Of a stretch of DNA of 64,000 nt, positions 27,465 to 36,692 are shown one piece after another. The notes beneath the pieces were generated by a model that did no database searches, had not been told where the DNA came from, and worked only from the letters and a program-made list of their open reading frames with translations. Numbering within the stretch: position 1 is the stretch's first letter; the number at the start of each line of letters is the position of its first letter. This DNA comes from Azonexaceae bacterium. GTDB lineage: Bacteria > Pseudomonadota > Gammaproteobacteria > Burkholderiales > Rhodocyclaceae. The stretch is from assembly GCA_013335535.1 (NCBI GenBank), contig JAAXVL010000001.1, positions 451,764 through 515,763 on the forward strand. The letters run 5' to 3'. The translations under genes were made by a program, and so were the position numbers.

Positions 27465-28052
27465 TTACAGGTTCGGCAGGCGGGCGATCAGTTTTTGCAT
27501 GGCCTGGCCGCGATGCGACAGCTGATTTTTGACGGCACCGTCGAGCTCGGCTGCCGTCTGGCAATGCGTCGGTACGTAAAACAGCGGGTCGTAACCGAAC
27601 CCGTCGGCGCCGCGCTGGGCCTCGAGAATGGTGCCGTGCCATTCGCCTTCGGCGATGATCGGCTGCGGATCGTCGGCCGAGCGGACGAGGATCAGCACGC
27701 AGGTGAAATGGGCCCGGCGGTCAGACTGACCGGCGAGGTCGGCAAGCAGTTTTTCGTTGTTGCGTGCATCCGATTTCGGTTCGCCGGCATAGCGGGCCGA
27801 ATAGACGCCGGGAGCGCCGCCGAGCGCCGCGACGCACAGGCCGGAATCATCGGCCAGCGCTGGCAGGCCGGACTCTTTCGACGCATGGCGGGCCTTGGCT
27901 AGCGCGTTCTCGACGAAAGTGCAGTACGGTTCTTCGGCCTCCGGAATGCCGAGCTGGCCTTGCGGGATGACTTCGAAGCCGAGCGGCGCCAGCAGCGCGT
28001 TGAGCTCCTTCATTTTCTTGGCGTTGTTCGAGGCGAGGACGAGCTTTTTCAT
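27465..28052 (-). CDS. rdgB: dITP/XTP pyrophosphatase (RdgB/HAM1)
   Basis: 195 aa. Hydrolyses non-canonical purine NTPs to monophosphates, keeping inosine and xanthine out of DNA. Start LVLASNNAKKMKEL, then FVENALAKARHAS, LADDSGLCVAALGG and GADGFGYDPLFYVP are diagnostic, ending QLSHRGQAM. It lies 8 bp after rph. The deoxyinosine glycosylase at 15724-16251 acts on the same lesion class but is not linked to it. Confidence 0.95.
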   Translation of the reverse strand: MKKLVLASNNAKKMKELNALLAPLGFEVIPQGQLGIPEAEEPYCTFVENALAKARHASKESGLPALADDSGLCVAALGGAPGVYSARYAGEPKSDARNNEKLLADLAGQSDRRAHFTCVLILVRSADDPQPIIAEGEWHGTILEAQRGADGFGYDPLFYVPTHCQTAAELDGAVKNQLSHRGQAMQKLIARLPNL

Positions 28053-28060
28053 GCAGAACC

Positions 28061-28777
28061 TCAGGCGGCCAGGGCGCTTTGCTGGGCCGCGGTCAGTTGG
28101 CGGATGCCCATGGTTGCGAGATCGACGAGCACGCTCATCTGTTCGCGGCTGAATGGTTCGCCTTCGGCTGTGCCCTGGATTTCGACGATGCCGCCATTGC
28201 CGGTCATGACTACGTTCATGTCGGTATCGCAGTCGGAGTCTTCCGGGTAATCAAGGTCGAGGACCGGCGCGCCCTTGTAGATGCCGACCGAGATGGCGGC
28301 GACGTGGTCGCGCACCGGGTTGGCCGGCAGCTTGCCAGCCTTGACCAGCCCTTCGCAGGCTTCGTAGAGGGCGACCCAGGCGCCGGTGATAGAGGCGCAA
28401 CGGGTGCCGCCGTCAGCCTGCAGGACGTCGCAGTCAAGCGTGATCTGGCGTTCGCCGAGGGCCTTGAGGTCGGTCACCGCGCGTAGGCTGCGGCCGATCA
28501 GGCGCTGGATTTCCTGCGTCCGGCCGGTCTGCTTGCCCTTGGCCGCTTCGCGCGACGAGCGGGTGTGCGTGGCGCGCGGCAGCATGCCGTACTCAGCCGT
28601 CACCCAGCCCTGGCCCTTGCCGCGCAGGAAGGGCGGCAGGCTTTCCTCGACGCTGGCCGTGCACAGCACGCGGGTATCACCCATTTCTATGAGCACCGAA
28701 CCTTCGGCGTGACGCGTGAAATTACGGGTGATCTTGACGGTGCGGAGCTGGTCCGGCTGACGTTGGCTGGGGCGCAT
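28061..28777 (-). CDS. rph: Ribonuclease PH
   Basis: 238 aa from the ATG at 28777; the open frame extends further upstream only as antisense of the phosphatase gene. Phosphorolytic 3'-5' exonuclease that trims tRNA precursors. Marks: [15 protein letters not shown] start, [44 protein letters not shown] and the phosphate-binding [15 protein letters not shown]. It sits between the PP2C gene (8-bp gap) and rdgB. Confidence 0.96.
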   Translation of the reverse strand: MRPSQRQPDQLRTVKITRNFTRHAEGSVLIEMGDTRVLCTASVEESLPPFLRGKGQGWVTAEYGMLPRATHTRSSREAAKGKQTGRTQEIQRLIGRSLRAVTDLKALGERQITLDCDVLQADGGTRCASITGAWVALYEACEGLVKAGKLPANPVRDHVAAISVGIYKGAPVLDLDYPEDSDCDTDMNVVMTGNGGIVEIQGTAEGEPFSREQMSVLVDLATMGIRQLTAAQQSALAA

Positions 28778-28785
28778 GGCTGTCC

Positions 28786-29712
28786 TTATTTTTTTGGGTT
28801 GCTCGGGTTGTATTTGTCGATGGCAGAGCGGATTTCGTCGATCGCCTTTTCGATTTCGTCGTCGCTCAGATCGCTCTTGTAGGCGGGGTTGCGGCCGAAT
28901 TCGTCGAGGTGGGTGCTGACTTCGTCCTGGGTCATCGTCTGGGTCGAAATGGCGCTGCTCGCCGTCTCGACGTAGGCGTCTTCCCAGCGCACGGCGACGA
29001 CGGAAAGGTTGTCGCCGTGGGCGCCGCCTTTCAGTTCGGCCTGGTTGAGCAGCATCGGTACGGCCTGCAACAGATTGGCGCCCTTGAGGGCGACCGCCAT
29101 CATCTCGCCGGGCATCTCGCCCCACAGGCCGTCGGTGGCGAGCAGAACGACATCGCCGTGATCGAGCGGCGTCTTGCGCGAAAACTCGATTTCCGGCGGA
29201 TGCGGGCTGCCCAGGCAGCTGTAGATCTTGTTGCGGTCCGGGTGAAACACGGCCTGGGCCTCGGTAATCATGCCTTCTTCAACAAGCAGGCGGATGCGCG
29301 AATGGTCCTTGGTCTGAGTGATGACCTTGCCATCGCGAATCAGATACAGCCGCGAATCACCGGCGTGCGCCCAGTAGGCGACGTTGTCCTGGACGATGCA
29401 GGCGACACAGGTCGTGCGCGGCGTGTCTTTCAGGCGGTGACGGGCGGTGTAGTCGAGAATGGCGTGGTGGGCGTTGGTCATGCCCTTTTGCAGAAAGCGG
29501 AAGGGGTCGCCGAGGACCGGGCGCGCCTCGCGCTGGAAAGCGTCGGCCAGCGTCTGGACGGCGATCTGCGCGGCAACTTCACCGTAATGATGGCCGCCCA
29601 TGCCGTCGGCAACGACCATCAGGAGGGCGTCGCGCGAGTAGCAATAGGTCGTCCGGTCCTCGTTGTTGGCGCGGCCACCCTGACGACTTTCCTGGTAGAT
29701 GGTGAATCTCAT
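28786..29712 (-). CDS. PP2C-family serine/threonine phosphatase
   Basis: 308 aa. Metal-dependent protein phosphatase: early NNEDR, metal-binding [27 protein letters not shown], a middle QTKDHS and the final ATDGLWGE and [10 protein letters not shown] aspartates are all present. A C-terminal extension of about 60 residues is acidic and probably disordered. It overlaps the kinase gene by 4 nt, so kinase and phosphatase are made together and very likely act on the same targets. Confidence 0.92.
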   Translation of the reverse strand: MRFTIYQESRQGGRANNEDRTTYCYSRDALLMVVADGMGGHHYGEVAAQIAVQTLADAFQREARPVLGDPFRFLQKGMTNAHHAILDYTARHRLKDTPRTTCVACIVQDNVAYWAHAGDSRLYLIRDGKVITQTKDHSRIRLLVEEGMITEAQAVFHPDRNKIYSCLGSPHPPEIEFSRKTPLDHGDVVLLATDGLWGEMPGEMMAVALKGANLLQAVPMLLNQAELKGGAHGDNLSVVAVRWEDAYVETASSAISTQTMTQDEVSTHLDEFGRNPAYKSDLSDDEIEKAIDEIRSAIDKYNPSNPKK

Positions 29713-30656
29713 TGCATCGGCTTCCTGAGTTTATCGACGAAGCGGCCAAGCCAGCTCGGCTCGGGCTTCGGGCGGGGTGGTGTGACGGTCTCGACGAGCG
29801 CCTTTTGCAGGGCAAATACGCTTTGCGGACGGTAAAGATGGTTGAGGTTGAGACACCAGTCGATGATTTCGAGCAGGCGGTCGGAAAACTGGCCGTCCCA
29901 GCGCATCATGGCTGGCGCCAGGGTGTCCTTCTTCATACGCGAATCGGCTGCCTGCGGCGCGCTACCGGCCAGGCAGGCGTACATCGAGGCGCCAACGCTG
30001 TAGATGTCGCTCCACGGCCCGAGATCCTTGCGCGAACCGTAGTGTTCGGGCGAGGCGAAGCCGGGCGTGTACATCGGCTTGAGGATGGGCTGGTCGGTGA
30101 TAAGCGTCTGGCGGGCGGCACCGAAGTCGATGAGGACGGGCGTGTTGTCACCGCGCAGGTAAATGTTCGAGGGCTTGAGGTCGAGATGCAGCAGCTTGTT
30201 CGAATGCACTTCACGCAGGCCATTGAGCATGCGGGTGAACACGCCGCGCATGAAGCGCTCGGAAATATGGCCCTGATGTTTCTGGATGAATTCCTGCAGC
30301 GTCCGGCCATGCTCGTACTCCATGACCATATAAACCGTATCGTTGGCGCGAAAAAAGTTCAAAACGCGAATTACGTTGGGGTGCGAGAGGCGGGCGAGGG
30401 CGCGGCCTTCCTCGAAAAAACACTTCATGCCGTAGCGGAAGGCGCCCAGATGCTCGGCGGTAATGACCGGGTTGATTTCACCGCGCGTACGCAGGGCCAG
30501 GCTGTTGGGCAGGTATTCCTTGATCGCCACCTGCCGCCCGGCCTGATCGGTCGCCAGATAGACAATAGAAAAGCCGCCGAGCGAAAGCTGGCGGTCTATT
30601 GTGTACTCTTCTAGCAGGTGGCCGTTCGGTAACGGCTGATTGGCTTGTTGCGCCAT
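29709..30656 (-). CDS. Serine/threonine protein kinase (Hanks type)
   Basis: 315 aa, no transmembrane helix. Gly loop LSLGGFSIVYLA, Lys in QVAIKEYLP, catalytic loop HLDLKPSNIYL, DFGAARQ, and a PGFASPEHYG activation/APE-like segment followed by WSDIYSVGASMYACLAG. The catalytic loop has HLD, with Leu where RD kinases have Arg, so activation-loop control is probably not of the RD type. C-terminal basic tail. It heads the minus-strand kinase/phosphatase/rph/rdgB/hemW unit, divergent from yicC. Confidence 0.92.
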   Translation of the reverse strand: MAQQANQPLPNGHLLEEYTIDRQLSLGGFSIVYLATDQAGRQVAIKEYLPNSLALRTRGEINPVITAEHLGAFRYGMKCFFEEGRALARLSHPNVIRVLNFFRANDTVYMVMEYEHGRTLQEFIQKHQGHISERFMRGVFTRMLNGLREVHSNKLLHLDLKPSNIYLRGDNTPVLIDFGAARQTLITDQPILKPMYTPGFASPEHYGSRKDLGPWSDIYSVGASMYACLAGSAPQAADSRMKKDTLAPAMMRWDGQFSDRLLEIIDWCLNLNHLYRPQSVFALQKALVETVTPPRPKPEPSWLGRFVDKLRKPMQ

Positions 30657-30732
30657 GGAGCTCGCGGTTATGATGCAATTTCAGGCATTTTCGGGCGTGT
30701 TGTCCGGACTGTAAAGCAAGGGATTCCCGATA

Positions 30733-31599
30733 ATGATTTGTAGTATGACCGGTTATGCCGTTAAAACGCGTGATTTAGAGCACGGAACATTGCAACTTGA
30801 GCTAAAAAGCGTCAATTCGCGTTATCTCGATTTTCATTTCCGGGTTGCCGAAGACCTTCGGGCACTGGAAATCCCGTTACGCGAATTGCTCTCCGCCCGC
30901 ATCAATCGCGGCAAGGTCGAGTGCCGTCTCTCCTTCAATGCGGCGGCCGCCAAGGCAGACCAGCTCAAGATCAACGGTGATCTGCTGGCTACACTCAAGT
31001 CGCTCAACGCGCGCGTCCAAAGTGAAATGCCCGACGCCACGCCGCTCTCGGTTAACGAAACCCTGCGCTGGCCCGGCATGTTCGGTGAACAGAACGTCGA
31101 TTTCGCCGCGCTGAATCCCGAAGTCATGGCCCTGGCGCGTGATGCGCTGGTCGATTTCACGGCAACCCGTGGTCGCGAGGGCGACAAGTTGGCCGAAACG
31201 ATCATCGACCGCGTCAATGCCATGCGCGACATCGTCCGTCGCGTCGCCCCGCGCATTCCCGAGGCCCAGGCCATCTACACCGACAAGCTGCGTCAACGCC
31301 TGACCGAGGCACTGGGCGGCGCCAGCGATGACCGCGTGTTGCAAGAAGTTGCCGTCTTCGCGACGCGTATCGATGTGGCCGAAGAACTGTCCCGCCTGAC
31401 CACCCATCTCGACGAAGTCGAGCGCGTGCTCAAGCAGGGCGGCGCCTGCGGCAAGCGTCTCGATTTCCTGATGCAGGAACTCAACCGCGAAGCCAATACG
31501 CTGGGCTCGAAGTCGGCGATCACCGAAGTGTCGCAGGCCTCGATGGAGCTCAAGCTGCTCATTGAGCAAATGCGCGAACAGATCCAGAACCTGGAATAA
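30733..31599 (+). CDS. yicC: YicC family endoribonuclease
   Basis: 288 aa. Starts MICSMTGYAVKTRDLEHG and carries ELKSVNSRYLDFHFR near residue 26, GKVECRLSF, and a C-terminal DUF1732 region with QEVAVFATRIDVAEELSRL, GKRLDFLMQELNREANTLGSK. YicC-type proteins are RNases that affect small-RNA stability. It is upstream of gmk and rpoZ, the usual proteobacterial neighbourhood; repeat R5 lies between it and gmk. Confidence 0.93.
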   Translation: MICSMTGYAVKTRDLEHGTLQLELKSVNSRYLDFHFRVAEDLRALEIPLRELLSARINRGKVECRLSFNAAAAKADQLKINGDLLATLKSLNARVQSEMPDATPLSVNETLRWPGMFGEQNVDFAALNPEVMALARDALVDFTATRGREGDKLAETIIDRVNAMRDIVRRVAPRIPEAQAIYTDKLRQRLTEALGGASDDRVLQEVAVFATRIDVAEELSRLTTHLDEVERVLKQGGACGKRLDFLMQELNREANTLGSKSAITEVSQASMELKLLIEQMREQIQNLE

Positions 31600-31606
31600 A
31601 CGGCTG

Positions 31607-31645
31607 ATTTCGATTTTGGCCGTTTTTTCCGGTTGACCGTGGCAA
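31607..31645 (-). repeat. Dispersed repeat copy R5 (yicC-gmk gap)
   Basis: Near-consensus in reverse orientation; on the minus strand it reads TTGCCACGGTCAACCGG, six A, CGGCCAAAATCGAAAT. It occupies half of the 80-bp gap and ends 35 bp before the gmk start. Confidence 0.9.
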
Positions 31646-31679
31646 TCCCGCTGTCGGCGGGCGTTTTTTCGAGGGGCTC

Positions 31680-32288
31680 ATGGCCGGAAATCTTTATGTA
31701 GTGGCCGCACCGTCCGGTGCCGGCAAGACGACGCTGGTTCGCCTGCTTCTCGAGCAGGAAAAAGCAGTCCAGCTCTCCATTTCCTACACCACGCGGGCGC
31801 CGCGGCCGGGTGAGGAAAACGGGCGCGAATATCATTTCGTCGATGCCACCGAATTCCAGGCCATGATCGCCCGTCACGATTTCCTTGAATGGGCCGAGGT
31901 GCATGGCAATTTCTACGGCACCTCGAAGACGTGGATCGCCGACCAGCTGGCGGCTGACCGCGACGTCCTGCTCGAGATCGACTGGCAGGGGGCGCAGCAG
32001 GTGCGGGCGCTGTTTCCGCAGGCCATCGGCGTCTTTATCCTGCCGCCGTCGATGGAAGAACTGACCCGTCGCCTGACCGGCCGCGGCACCGACAGTGCCG
32101 ATGTCATTTCCCGCCGTCTCGCCGCTGCGCAGGCCGAAATGCGCCATGTCGGGGAATTCGACTATGTTATTATTAACGACCAGTTGGCTCAGGCTTTGGA
32201 TGATTTGCGTGCCGTTGTGCGCGCCTCCCGTTTGAGCTTTGGGGCCCAGCGTGCCCGTCACGCCGCCCTGTTTCAAAGAATGATCTGA
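31680..32288 (+). CDS. gmk: Guanylate kinase
   Basis: 202 aa. Phosphorylates GMP to GDP. P-loop [11 protein letters not shown] at 8-18, GMP-binding [35 protein letters not shown] and a C-terminal [22 protein letters not shown] precedes ATG 31680. Upstream of rpoZ and spoT, linking guanine nucleotide supply to (p)ppGpp metabolism. Confidence 0.97.
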   Translation: MAGNLYVVAAPSGAGKTTLVRLLLEQEKAVQLSISYTTRAPRPGEENGREYHFVDATEFQAMIARHDFLEWAEVHGNFYGTSKTWIADQLAADRDVLLEIDWQGAQQVRALFPQAIGVFILPPSMEELTRRLTGRGTDSADVISRRLAAAQAEMRHVGEFDYVIINDQLAQALDDLRAVVRASRLSFGAQRARHAALFQRMI

Positions 32289-32302
32289 TTTTTGAGGTTC
32301 CC

Positions 32303-32509
32303 ATGGCTCGCGTTACCGTTGATGACTGTCTGAAAAAAATCCCCAATCGCTTCATGATGACCCTGGCTGCCGCCCATCGTGCCCGTCAGCTGGCCAATGG
32401 TGCGACCCCGCTGGTCGACGGTGAAAAGCACAAGCCGACTGTCGTTGCGCTGAAGGAAATGGGCGCCGGCAAGATCGGTCTGGAAGTCCTGAACCGCGGC
32501 CAGTCCTGA
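32303..32509 (+). CDS. rpoZ: RNA polymerase omega subunit
   Basis: 68 aa. Starts [33 protein letters not shown], the conserved omega N-terminus, followed by [15 protein letters not shown] '[22 protein letters not shown]'. Omega helps assemble RNA polymerase and forms part of a ppGpp site in E. coli. Between gmk (14 bp) and spoT (21 bp). Confidence 0.96.
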   Translation: MARVTVDDCLKKIPNRFMMTLAAAHRARQLANGATPLVDGEKHKPTVVALKEMGAGKIGLEVLNRGQS

Positions 32510-32530
32510 AAGCAGGGGCGGTGAAGACTG

Positions 32531-34684
32531 ATGGATTCCGTGCCGTCAACTCTGCCGCCTGCTGATGAGGAGCCCGCCTACCGGGTTTTCCTCGATAGTC
32601 TCGATTATCTTTCCCCCGCTGAACTAGAAAAAATCAAGGCTGCGTATGCTTACGCGGCCAAGGCGCACGCTAGTCAGCGGCGCATGTCCGGCGAGGCGTA
32701 CATTACGCATCCGCTCGCCGTGGCCGGTGCTGTCGTCGAGTGGCGCATGGACGTCGACGCGATTGCCGCGGCGCTGCTCCACGATGTGCTCGAAGATACT
32801 GGTACGACCAAGCACGAGCTGGCCGAAAAATTCGGCAAGGAAGTCGCCGAGCTGGTCGATGGCCTGTCCAAGCTCGACAAGATGGAATTTGCCTCCTACC
32901 AGGAGGCGCAGGCCGAGAATTTCCGCAAGATGCTGATGGCCATGGCGCGCGATTTGCGCGTCGTGCTCATCAAGCTCGCCGACCGCCAGCACAATCTGGC
33001 GACGATGTCGGCCATGCGCGCCGACAAGCGCGCCCGCATTGCCCGCGAGACCCTGGAAATCTACGCACCGATTGCCTTGCGCCTCGGCCTCAACAAGCTT
33101 TACCGCGAGTTGCAGGACACCTCCTTCCGGCTCATCCACCCGCACCGTGCCGAGGTTCTGGCCAAGGCGCTGAGCGCCGCGCGCGGCAACCGCAAGGAGC
33201 TGCTGACCCGGATTCTCGACGGCATCAACGAGAAACTGACGCATGCCGGCCTCAAGGCCGAGGTGTTTGGTCGCGAGAAGAGCCTGTACTCGATCTTCCG
33301 CAAGATGAAGGACAAGCACCTGTCGTTTTCGCAGGTGCTCGACATCTATGGCTTCCGCGTCGTCGTCGACAACGTGCCGACCTGCTACCTGGCGCTTGGC
33401 GCCCTGCACAGCCTGTTCAAGCCGGTGCCCGGCAAGTTCAAGGACTACATCGCGATTCCCAAGGCCAATGGCTACCAGTCGCTGCATACGACGCTGATCG
33501 GCCCCTACGGTACGCCGGTCGAAGTGCAGATCCGCACGCGCGAGATGCACAACGTCGCGCAGGAAGGCGTTGCGGCGCACTGGCTGTACAAGGACATGGA
33601 CGAGAGTAGCGCCGATCTGCAGATCAAGACGCACAAGTGGCTGCAGTCGCTGCTCGAAATGCAGACCAGCGACTCGGCCGAGTTCTTCGAGAACGTCAAG
33701 ATCGACCTCTTCCCGGACGAGGTCTACGTCTTCACGCCCAAGGGCAAGATCATGGCCATGCCGCGCGGCGCGACGGTGGTCGACTTTGCCTATGCGGTAC
33801 ATACCGACGTTGGTCACCACTGCTCGGCAGCCCGCGTCAATCACGAGTTGACCCCGCTGCGCACCGACCTGCGCAACGGCGATCTCGTCGAGATCATCAC
33901 CTCGCCGCAGGCTAGCCCGAACCCGGTGTGGCTGACTTATGTGAAAACAGGCCGGGCGCGCAGCAAGATTCGCCATTTCTTGCGTACCATGCAGAACGAG
34001 GAATCGGCCCGCCTTGGCGAGCGCCTGCTGCGTCAGGAACTGCTCTCGCTCGGCGTCGTGCCCATCTCGATCCCGACTGCGGCCTGGGATCAAATGGTCA
34101 AGTCCGGTGGCCAGAAGAACATCGAAGAGGTTTATACCGAAATTGGTCTCGGCAAGCGTCTGCCGTCGGTTGTCGCCCGTCGTCTGCTGGCCCGCGAGGA
34201 CATGGCGCATGACGTGCCGAGTGGCATGGCGCTGGCCATCCACGGCACCGAGGGCATGGCCATTCAGCTGGCGCGCTGCTGCCAGCCGATTCCGGGCGAT
34301 CCGATCATCGGTTCGATCCGCAAGGGCAGCGGCCTGATCATTCACACGCATGATTGCCCCGCCATCCGCAAGTCGCGGTCGACCGAGCCACAGAAATGGA
34401 TCGACGTCGAATGGGAGCCGGAAGAGGGCAAGCTGTTCGATATCCGCATTAATGTCGAGGTCAAGAACGCGCGCGGCGTGCTCGCCCAGGTGGCGTCGGC
34501 CATCGCCGAAGCCGGGTCGAACATCGAGCACGTGGCTATGGATGCCGATCCCGAGCGCTTGTTCACCTCGCTGCGCTTCACCATTCAGGTCGCCCATCGC
34601 AACCATCTGGCGGCGGTCATGCGCGGCATGCGCCATATTCCGGAAGTCACCCGCATTACCCGTGAAAGGGGAGGCGAGACTTGA
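32531..34684 (+). CDS. spoT: Bifunctional (p)ppGpp synthetase/hydrolase (RelA/SpoT homologue)
   Basis: 717 aa. HD hydrolase domain with AAALLHDVLEDTGT (HD pair) and KLADRQHNLATM; synthetase domain with GREKSLYSIFRKM, YGFRVVVD and GYQSLHTTLIGPYG; then TGS (VYVFTPKGKIMAMPRGATVVDFAYAVHTDVGHHC), a helical/zinc-finger region with RCCQPIPGD, and a C-terminal ACT domain. Intact HD residues together with the synthetase motifs suggest both activities. The gmk-rpoZ-spoT order is standard. The stop overlaps the dadA TTG start. Confidence 0.95.
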   Translation: MDSVPSTLPPADEEPAYRVFLDSLDYLSPAELEKIKAAYAYAAKAHASQRRMSGEAYITHPLAVAGAVVEWRMDVDAIAAALLHDVLEDTGTTKHELAEKFGKEVAELVDGLSKLDKMEFASYQEAQAENFRKMLMAMARDLRVVLIKLADRQHNLATMSAMRADKRARIARETLEIYAPIALRLGLNKLYRELQDTSFRLIHPHRAEVLAKALSAARGNRKELLTRILDGINEKLTHAGLKAEVFGREKSLYSIFRKMKDKHLSFSQVLDIYGFRVVVDNVPTCYLALGALHSLFKPVPGKFKDYIAIPKANGYQSLHTTLIGPYGTPVEVQIRTREMHNVAQEGVAAHWLYKDMDESSADLQIKTHKWLQSLLEMQTSDSAEFFENVKIDLFPDEVYVFTPKGKIMAMPRGATVVDFAYAVHTDVGHHCSAARVNHELTPLRTDLRNGDLVEIITSPQASPNPVWLTYVKTGRARSKIRHFLRTMQNEESARLGERLLRQELLSLGVVPISIPTAAWDQMVKSGGQKNIEEVYTEIGLGKRLPSVVARRLLAREDMAHDVPSGMALAIHGTEGMAIQLARCCQPIPGDPIIGSIRKGSGLIIHTHDCPAIRKSRSTEPQKWIDVEWEPEEGKLFDIRINVEVKNARGVLAQVASAIAEAGSNIEHVAMDADPERLFTSLRFTIQVAHRNHLAAVMRGMRHIPEVTRITRERGGET

Positions 34685-35934
34685 GAGTGCTGGTGCTGGG
34701 TGCCGGCGTCGTAGGCACAACGAGCGCGTGGTATCTCGCCCGTGCTGGGCATCAGGTGACGGTTATCGACCGTCAGCCGGCGCCTGCTCATGAAACGAGC
34801 TTTGCCAATGGCGGGCAGATTTCCGTTTCTCATGCCGAACCCTGGGCCAATCCCCACGTTCTGACCCGGCTGACGAAATGGCTGGGGCGCGAAGATGCGC
34901 CCTTGCTCTGGCGCTGGCGGGCCGATCTGGCGCAACTCGGGTGGGGCCTGCGCTTCCTCGGCGAATGCCTGCCTGGTCGCACCCGGCACAACATTGAAGC
35001 GATTGTTGCGATGGCGCTGTACAGTCGCGGCCGCCTGCAGGCGCTGCGTCAGGAACTCGACCTGGACTACGACCATCTCGAGCGCGGCATCCTGCACATT
35101 TACACCGATCGCAAGGAGTTTTCGACGGCAGTCGAAGCGGCGCAGTTGATGCGCCACTTCGGACTCGATCGTCTCACGGTCGACGCCGAAAAATGCCTGA
35201 AAATAGAACCGGCGCTGGCCGGTGCCAAGGCGCTGCTGGTCGGCGGAGACTATACGCGCTCCGACGAAAGCGGCGACGCCAGGAAATTCACCTGCGCCTT
35301 GGCCGAACGGGCGACGGCGCTCGGCGTCGATTTTCGTTTCGGCACGACCATCGAGCGTATTGCCTCCGGTGGCAGTCAGATTGCCGGTGTCGTGGTCCAG
35401 GGCAAGAACGGGGCCGAGTTGCTGACGGCTGACGCCTACGTTGTCGCGCTGAGCAGTTATTCGCCGGCCTTGCTCAAGCCGCTCGGTATCCGCCTGCCGG
35501 TCTATCCGGCCAAGGGCTATTCGGCGACGCTGACGCTGGCCGAAGGAAGCATCGCGCCGACGGTCAGCGTGACCGACGACGAGTGCAAGCTTGTCTTCTC
35601 CCGCCTCGGCAATCGTCTGCGCGTAGCCGGAACGGCCGAATTCAACGGCTTCAACCTCGATCTCAATCCGGTGCGTTGCCAGTCACTGATCACGCGCACA
35701 CGCCAGCTTTTTCCCGAGCTCAAAACGGTTGGCGAGCCCGAGTTCTGGTGCGGCCTGCGCCCGGCGACCCCATCGAACGTGCCAATCATCGGCCGGACGC
35801 GCTACGGCAACCTGTGGCTCAATACCGGCCATGGCACGCTGGGCTGGACGATGGCCTGTGGCTCGGCATCTGCCCTGGCCGATCTCATGAGAGGCGCCTT
35901 GCCCGAGCCGGATTTCCCCTTCCTGAAATGCTGA
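34681..35934 (+). CDS. dadA: D-amino acid dehydrogenase small subunit (DadA family FAD oxidoreductase)
   Basis: 417 aa. FAD-binding VLVLGAGVVGTTSAWYLARAGHQVTVID at the N-terminus, then ETSFANGGQISVSHAEPWANP, and a C-terminal WCGLRPATPSNVPIIG plus NTGHGTLGWTMACGS, all typical of DadA. It oxidises D-amino acids to 2-oxoacids and passes electrons to the respiratory chain. It starts at TTG 34681, overlapping the spoT stop; a strong GGGGAGG just upstream supports this. The last 7 nt overlap tatD. Confidence 0.9.
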   Translation: MRVLVLGAGVVGTTSAWYLARAGHQVTVIDRQPAPAHETSFANGGQISVSHAEPWANPHVLTRLTKWLGREDAPLLWRWRADLAQLGWGLRFLGECLPGRTRHNIEAIVAMALYSRGRLQALRQELDLDYDHLERGILHIYTDRKEFSTAVEAAQLMRHFGLDRLTVDAEKCLKIEPALAGAKALLVGGDYTRSDESGDARKFTCALAERATALGVDFRFGTTIERIASGGSQIAGVVVQGKNGAELLTADAYVVALSSYSPALLKPLGIRLPVYPAKGYSATLTLAEGSIAPTVSVTDDECKLVFSRLGNRLRVAGTAEFNGFNLDLNPVRCQSLITRTRQLFPELKTVGEPEFWCGLRPATPSNVPIIGRTRYGNLWLNTGHGTLGWTMACGSASALADLMRGALPEPDFPFLKC

Positions 35935-36689
35935 TCGACACCCACTGTCATCTCGATGCGGCTGAATTCGATGCCGATCGTGATGCAGTGTATGCCGCTG
36001 CGACGGCAGCGGGGGTGGGGCTGATCGTGGTACCAGGTGTCACGGTCAACCGGAATTTTCGGCCAAAATCGAAAATTGCCGGCTACCCGGGCTGCCGCGA
36101 GGCCTATGGTATCCACCCGCTTTATGTCGACCAGTCCAGCCCGGAAGATTTGTCCCGGCTGCGCGCTTGGCTACAGCAGGCGCCGCCGGTTGCCGTCGGC
36201 GAGATCGGGCTTGATTTCTATGTAAATGGTCTCGACCCCGAACGGCAGACCCACTTTTTCGTCGAACAACTGAAGCTGGCCCGCGAATTCGATCTGCCGG
36301 TACTGCTTCACGTTCGCCGGGCCATCGATTCCGTACTCAAGCAATTGCGCCGGATCGGCGTACGCGGCGGCATCGCCCATGCCTTCAACGGGAGTCGGCA
36401 GCAGGCCGATGAATTCATCAAGCTGGGCTTCGCGCTCGGCTTTGGCGGGGCGATGACCTTCGCCGGTTCGACACGAATCCGCGAGCTGGCGCGAACGCTA
36501 CCGCTCGAATCCATCGTCCTCGAAACCGACGCGCCGGACATTCCACCAGCCTGGCTCAACGGCGGGCGCAATGCGCCGGGCGAATTGCCGCGCATCGCCG
36601 AGGTGCTGGCCGAACTGCGCCAGCTTTCGACGGCCGACGTAGCGGCACAAACAGCTCAAAACGCAAGGGCTGTTTTGCCGGCGCTCTAA
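35928..36689 (+). CDS. tatD: TatD family metal-dependent hydrolase
   Basis: 253 aa. TIM-barrel nuclease family. Metal ligands visible: DTHCHLD at 4-10, GEIGLD, LLHVR, GIAHAFNGS and ETDAPDIPP. ATG 35928 overlaps the dadA stop. Residues about 38-51 (TVNRNFRPKSKIAG) are encoded by repeat R6 and replace what in relatives is an ordinary helix between strands 2 and 3 (family comparison from memory). The reading frame is kept and flanking motifs are intact, so the protein is probably still functional. Confidence 0.9.
   Translation: MLIDTHCHLDAAEFDADRDAVYAAATAAGVGLIVVPGVTVNRNFRPKSKIAGYPGCREAYGIHPLYVDQSSPEDLSRLRAWLQQAPPVAVGEIGLDFYVNGLDPERQTHFFVEQLKLAREFDLPVLLHVRRAIDSVLKQLRRIGVRGGIAHAFNGSRQQADEFIKLGFALGFGGAMTFAGSTRIRELARTLPLESIVLETDAPDIPPAWLNGGRNAPGELPRIAEVLAELRQLSTADVAAQTAQNARAVLPAL
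36039..36078 (+). repeat. Dispersed repeat copy R6 (in frame in tatD)
   Basis: GTCACGGTCAACCGG followed by AATTTTCGGCCAAAATCG and AAAATTG. Read as T-V-N-R-N-F-R-P-K-S-K-I, the sense frame also used by the pelB copy. Confidence 0.85.
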
Positions 36690-36692
36690 GAA

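Noticed and set aside
32624..34720. 698-codon minus-strand open frame opposite spoT
   Set aside because: Antisense shadow of a clearly recognised gene.
35583..35927. N-terminal extension of tatD upstream of 35928
   Set aside because: The open frame continues upstream only as a shifted frame of dadA; MLIDTHCHLD at 35928 is the family's normal start.
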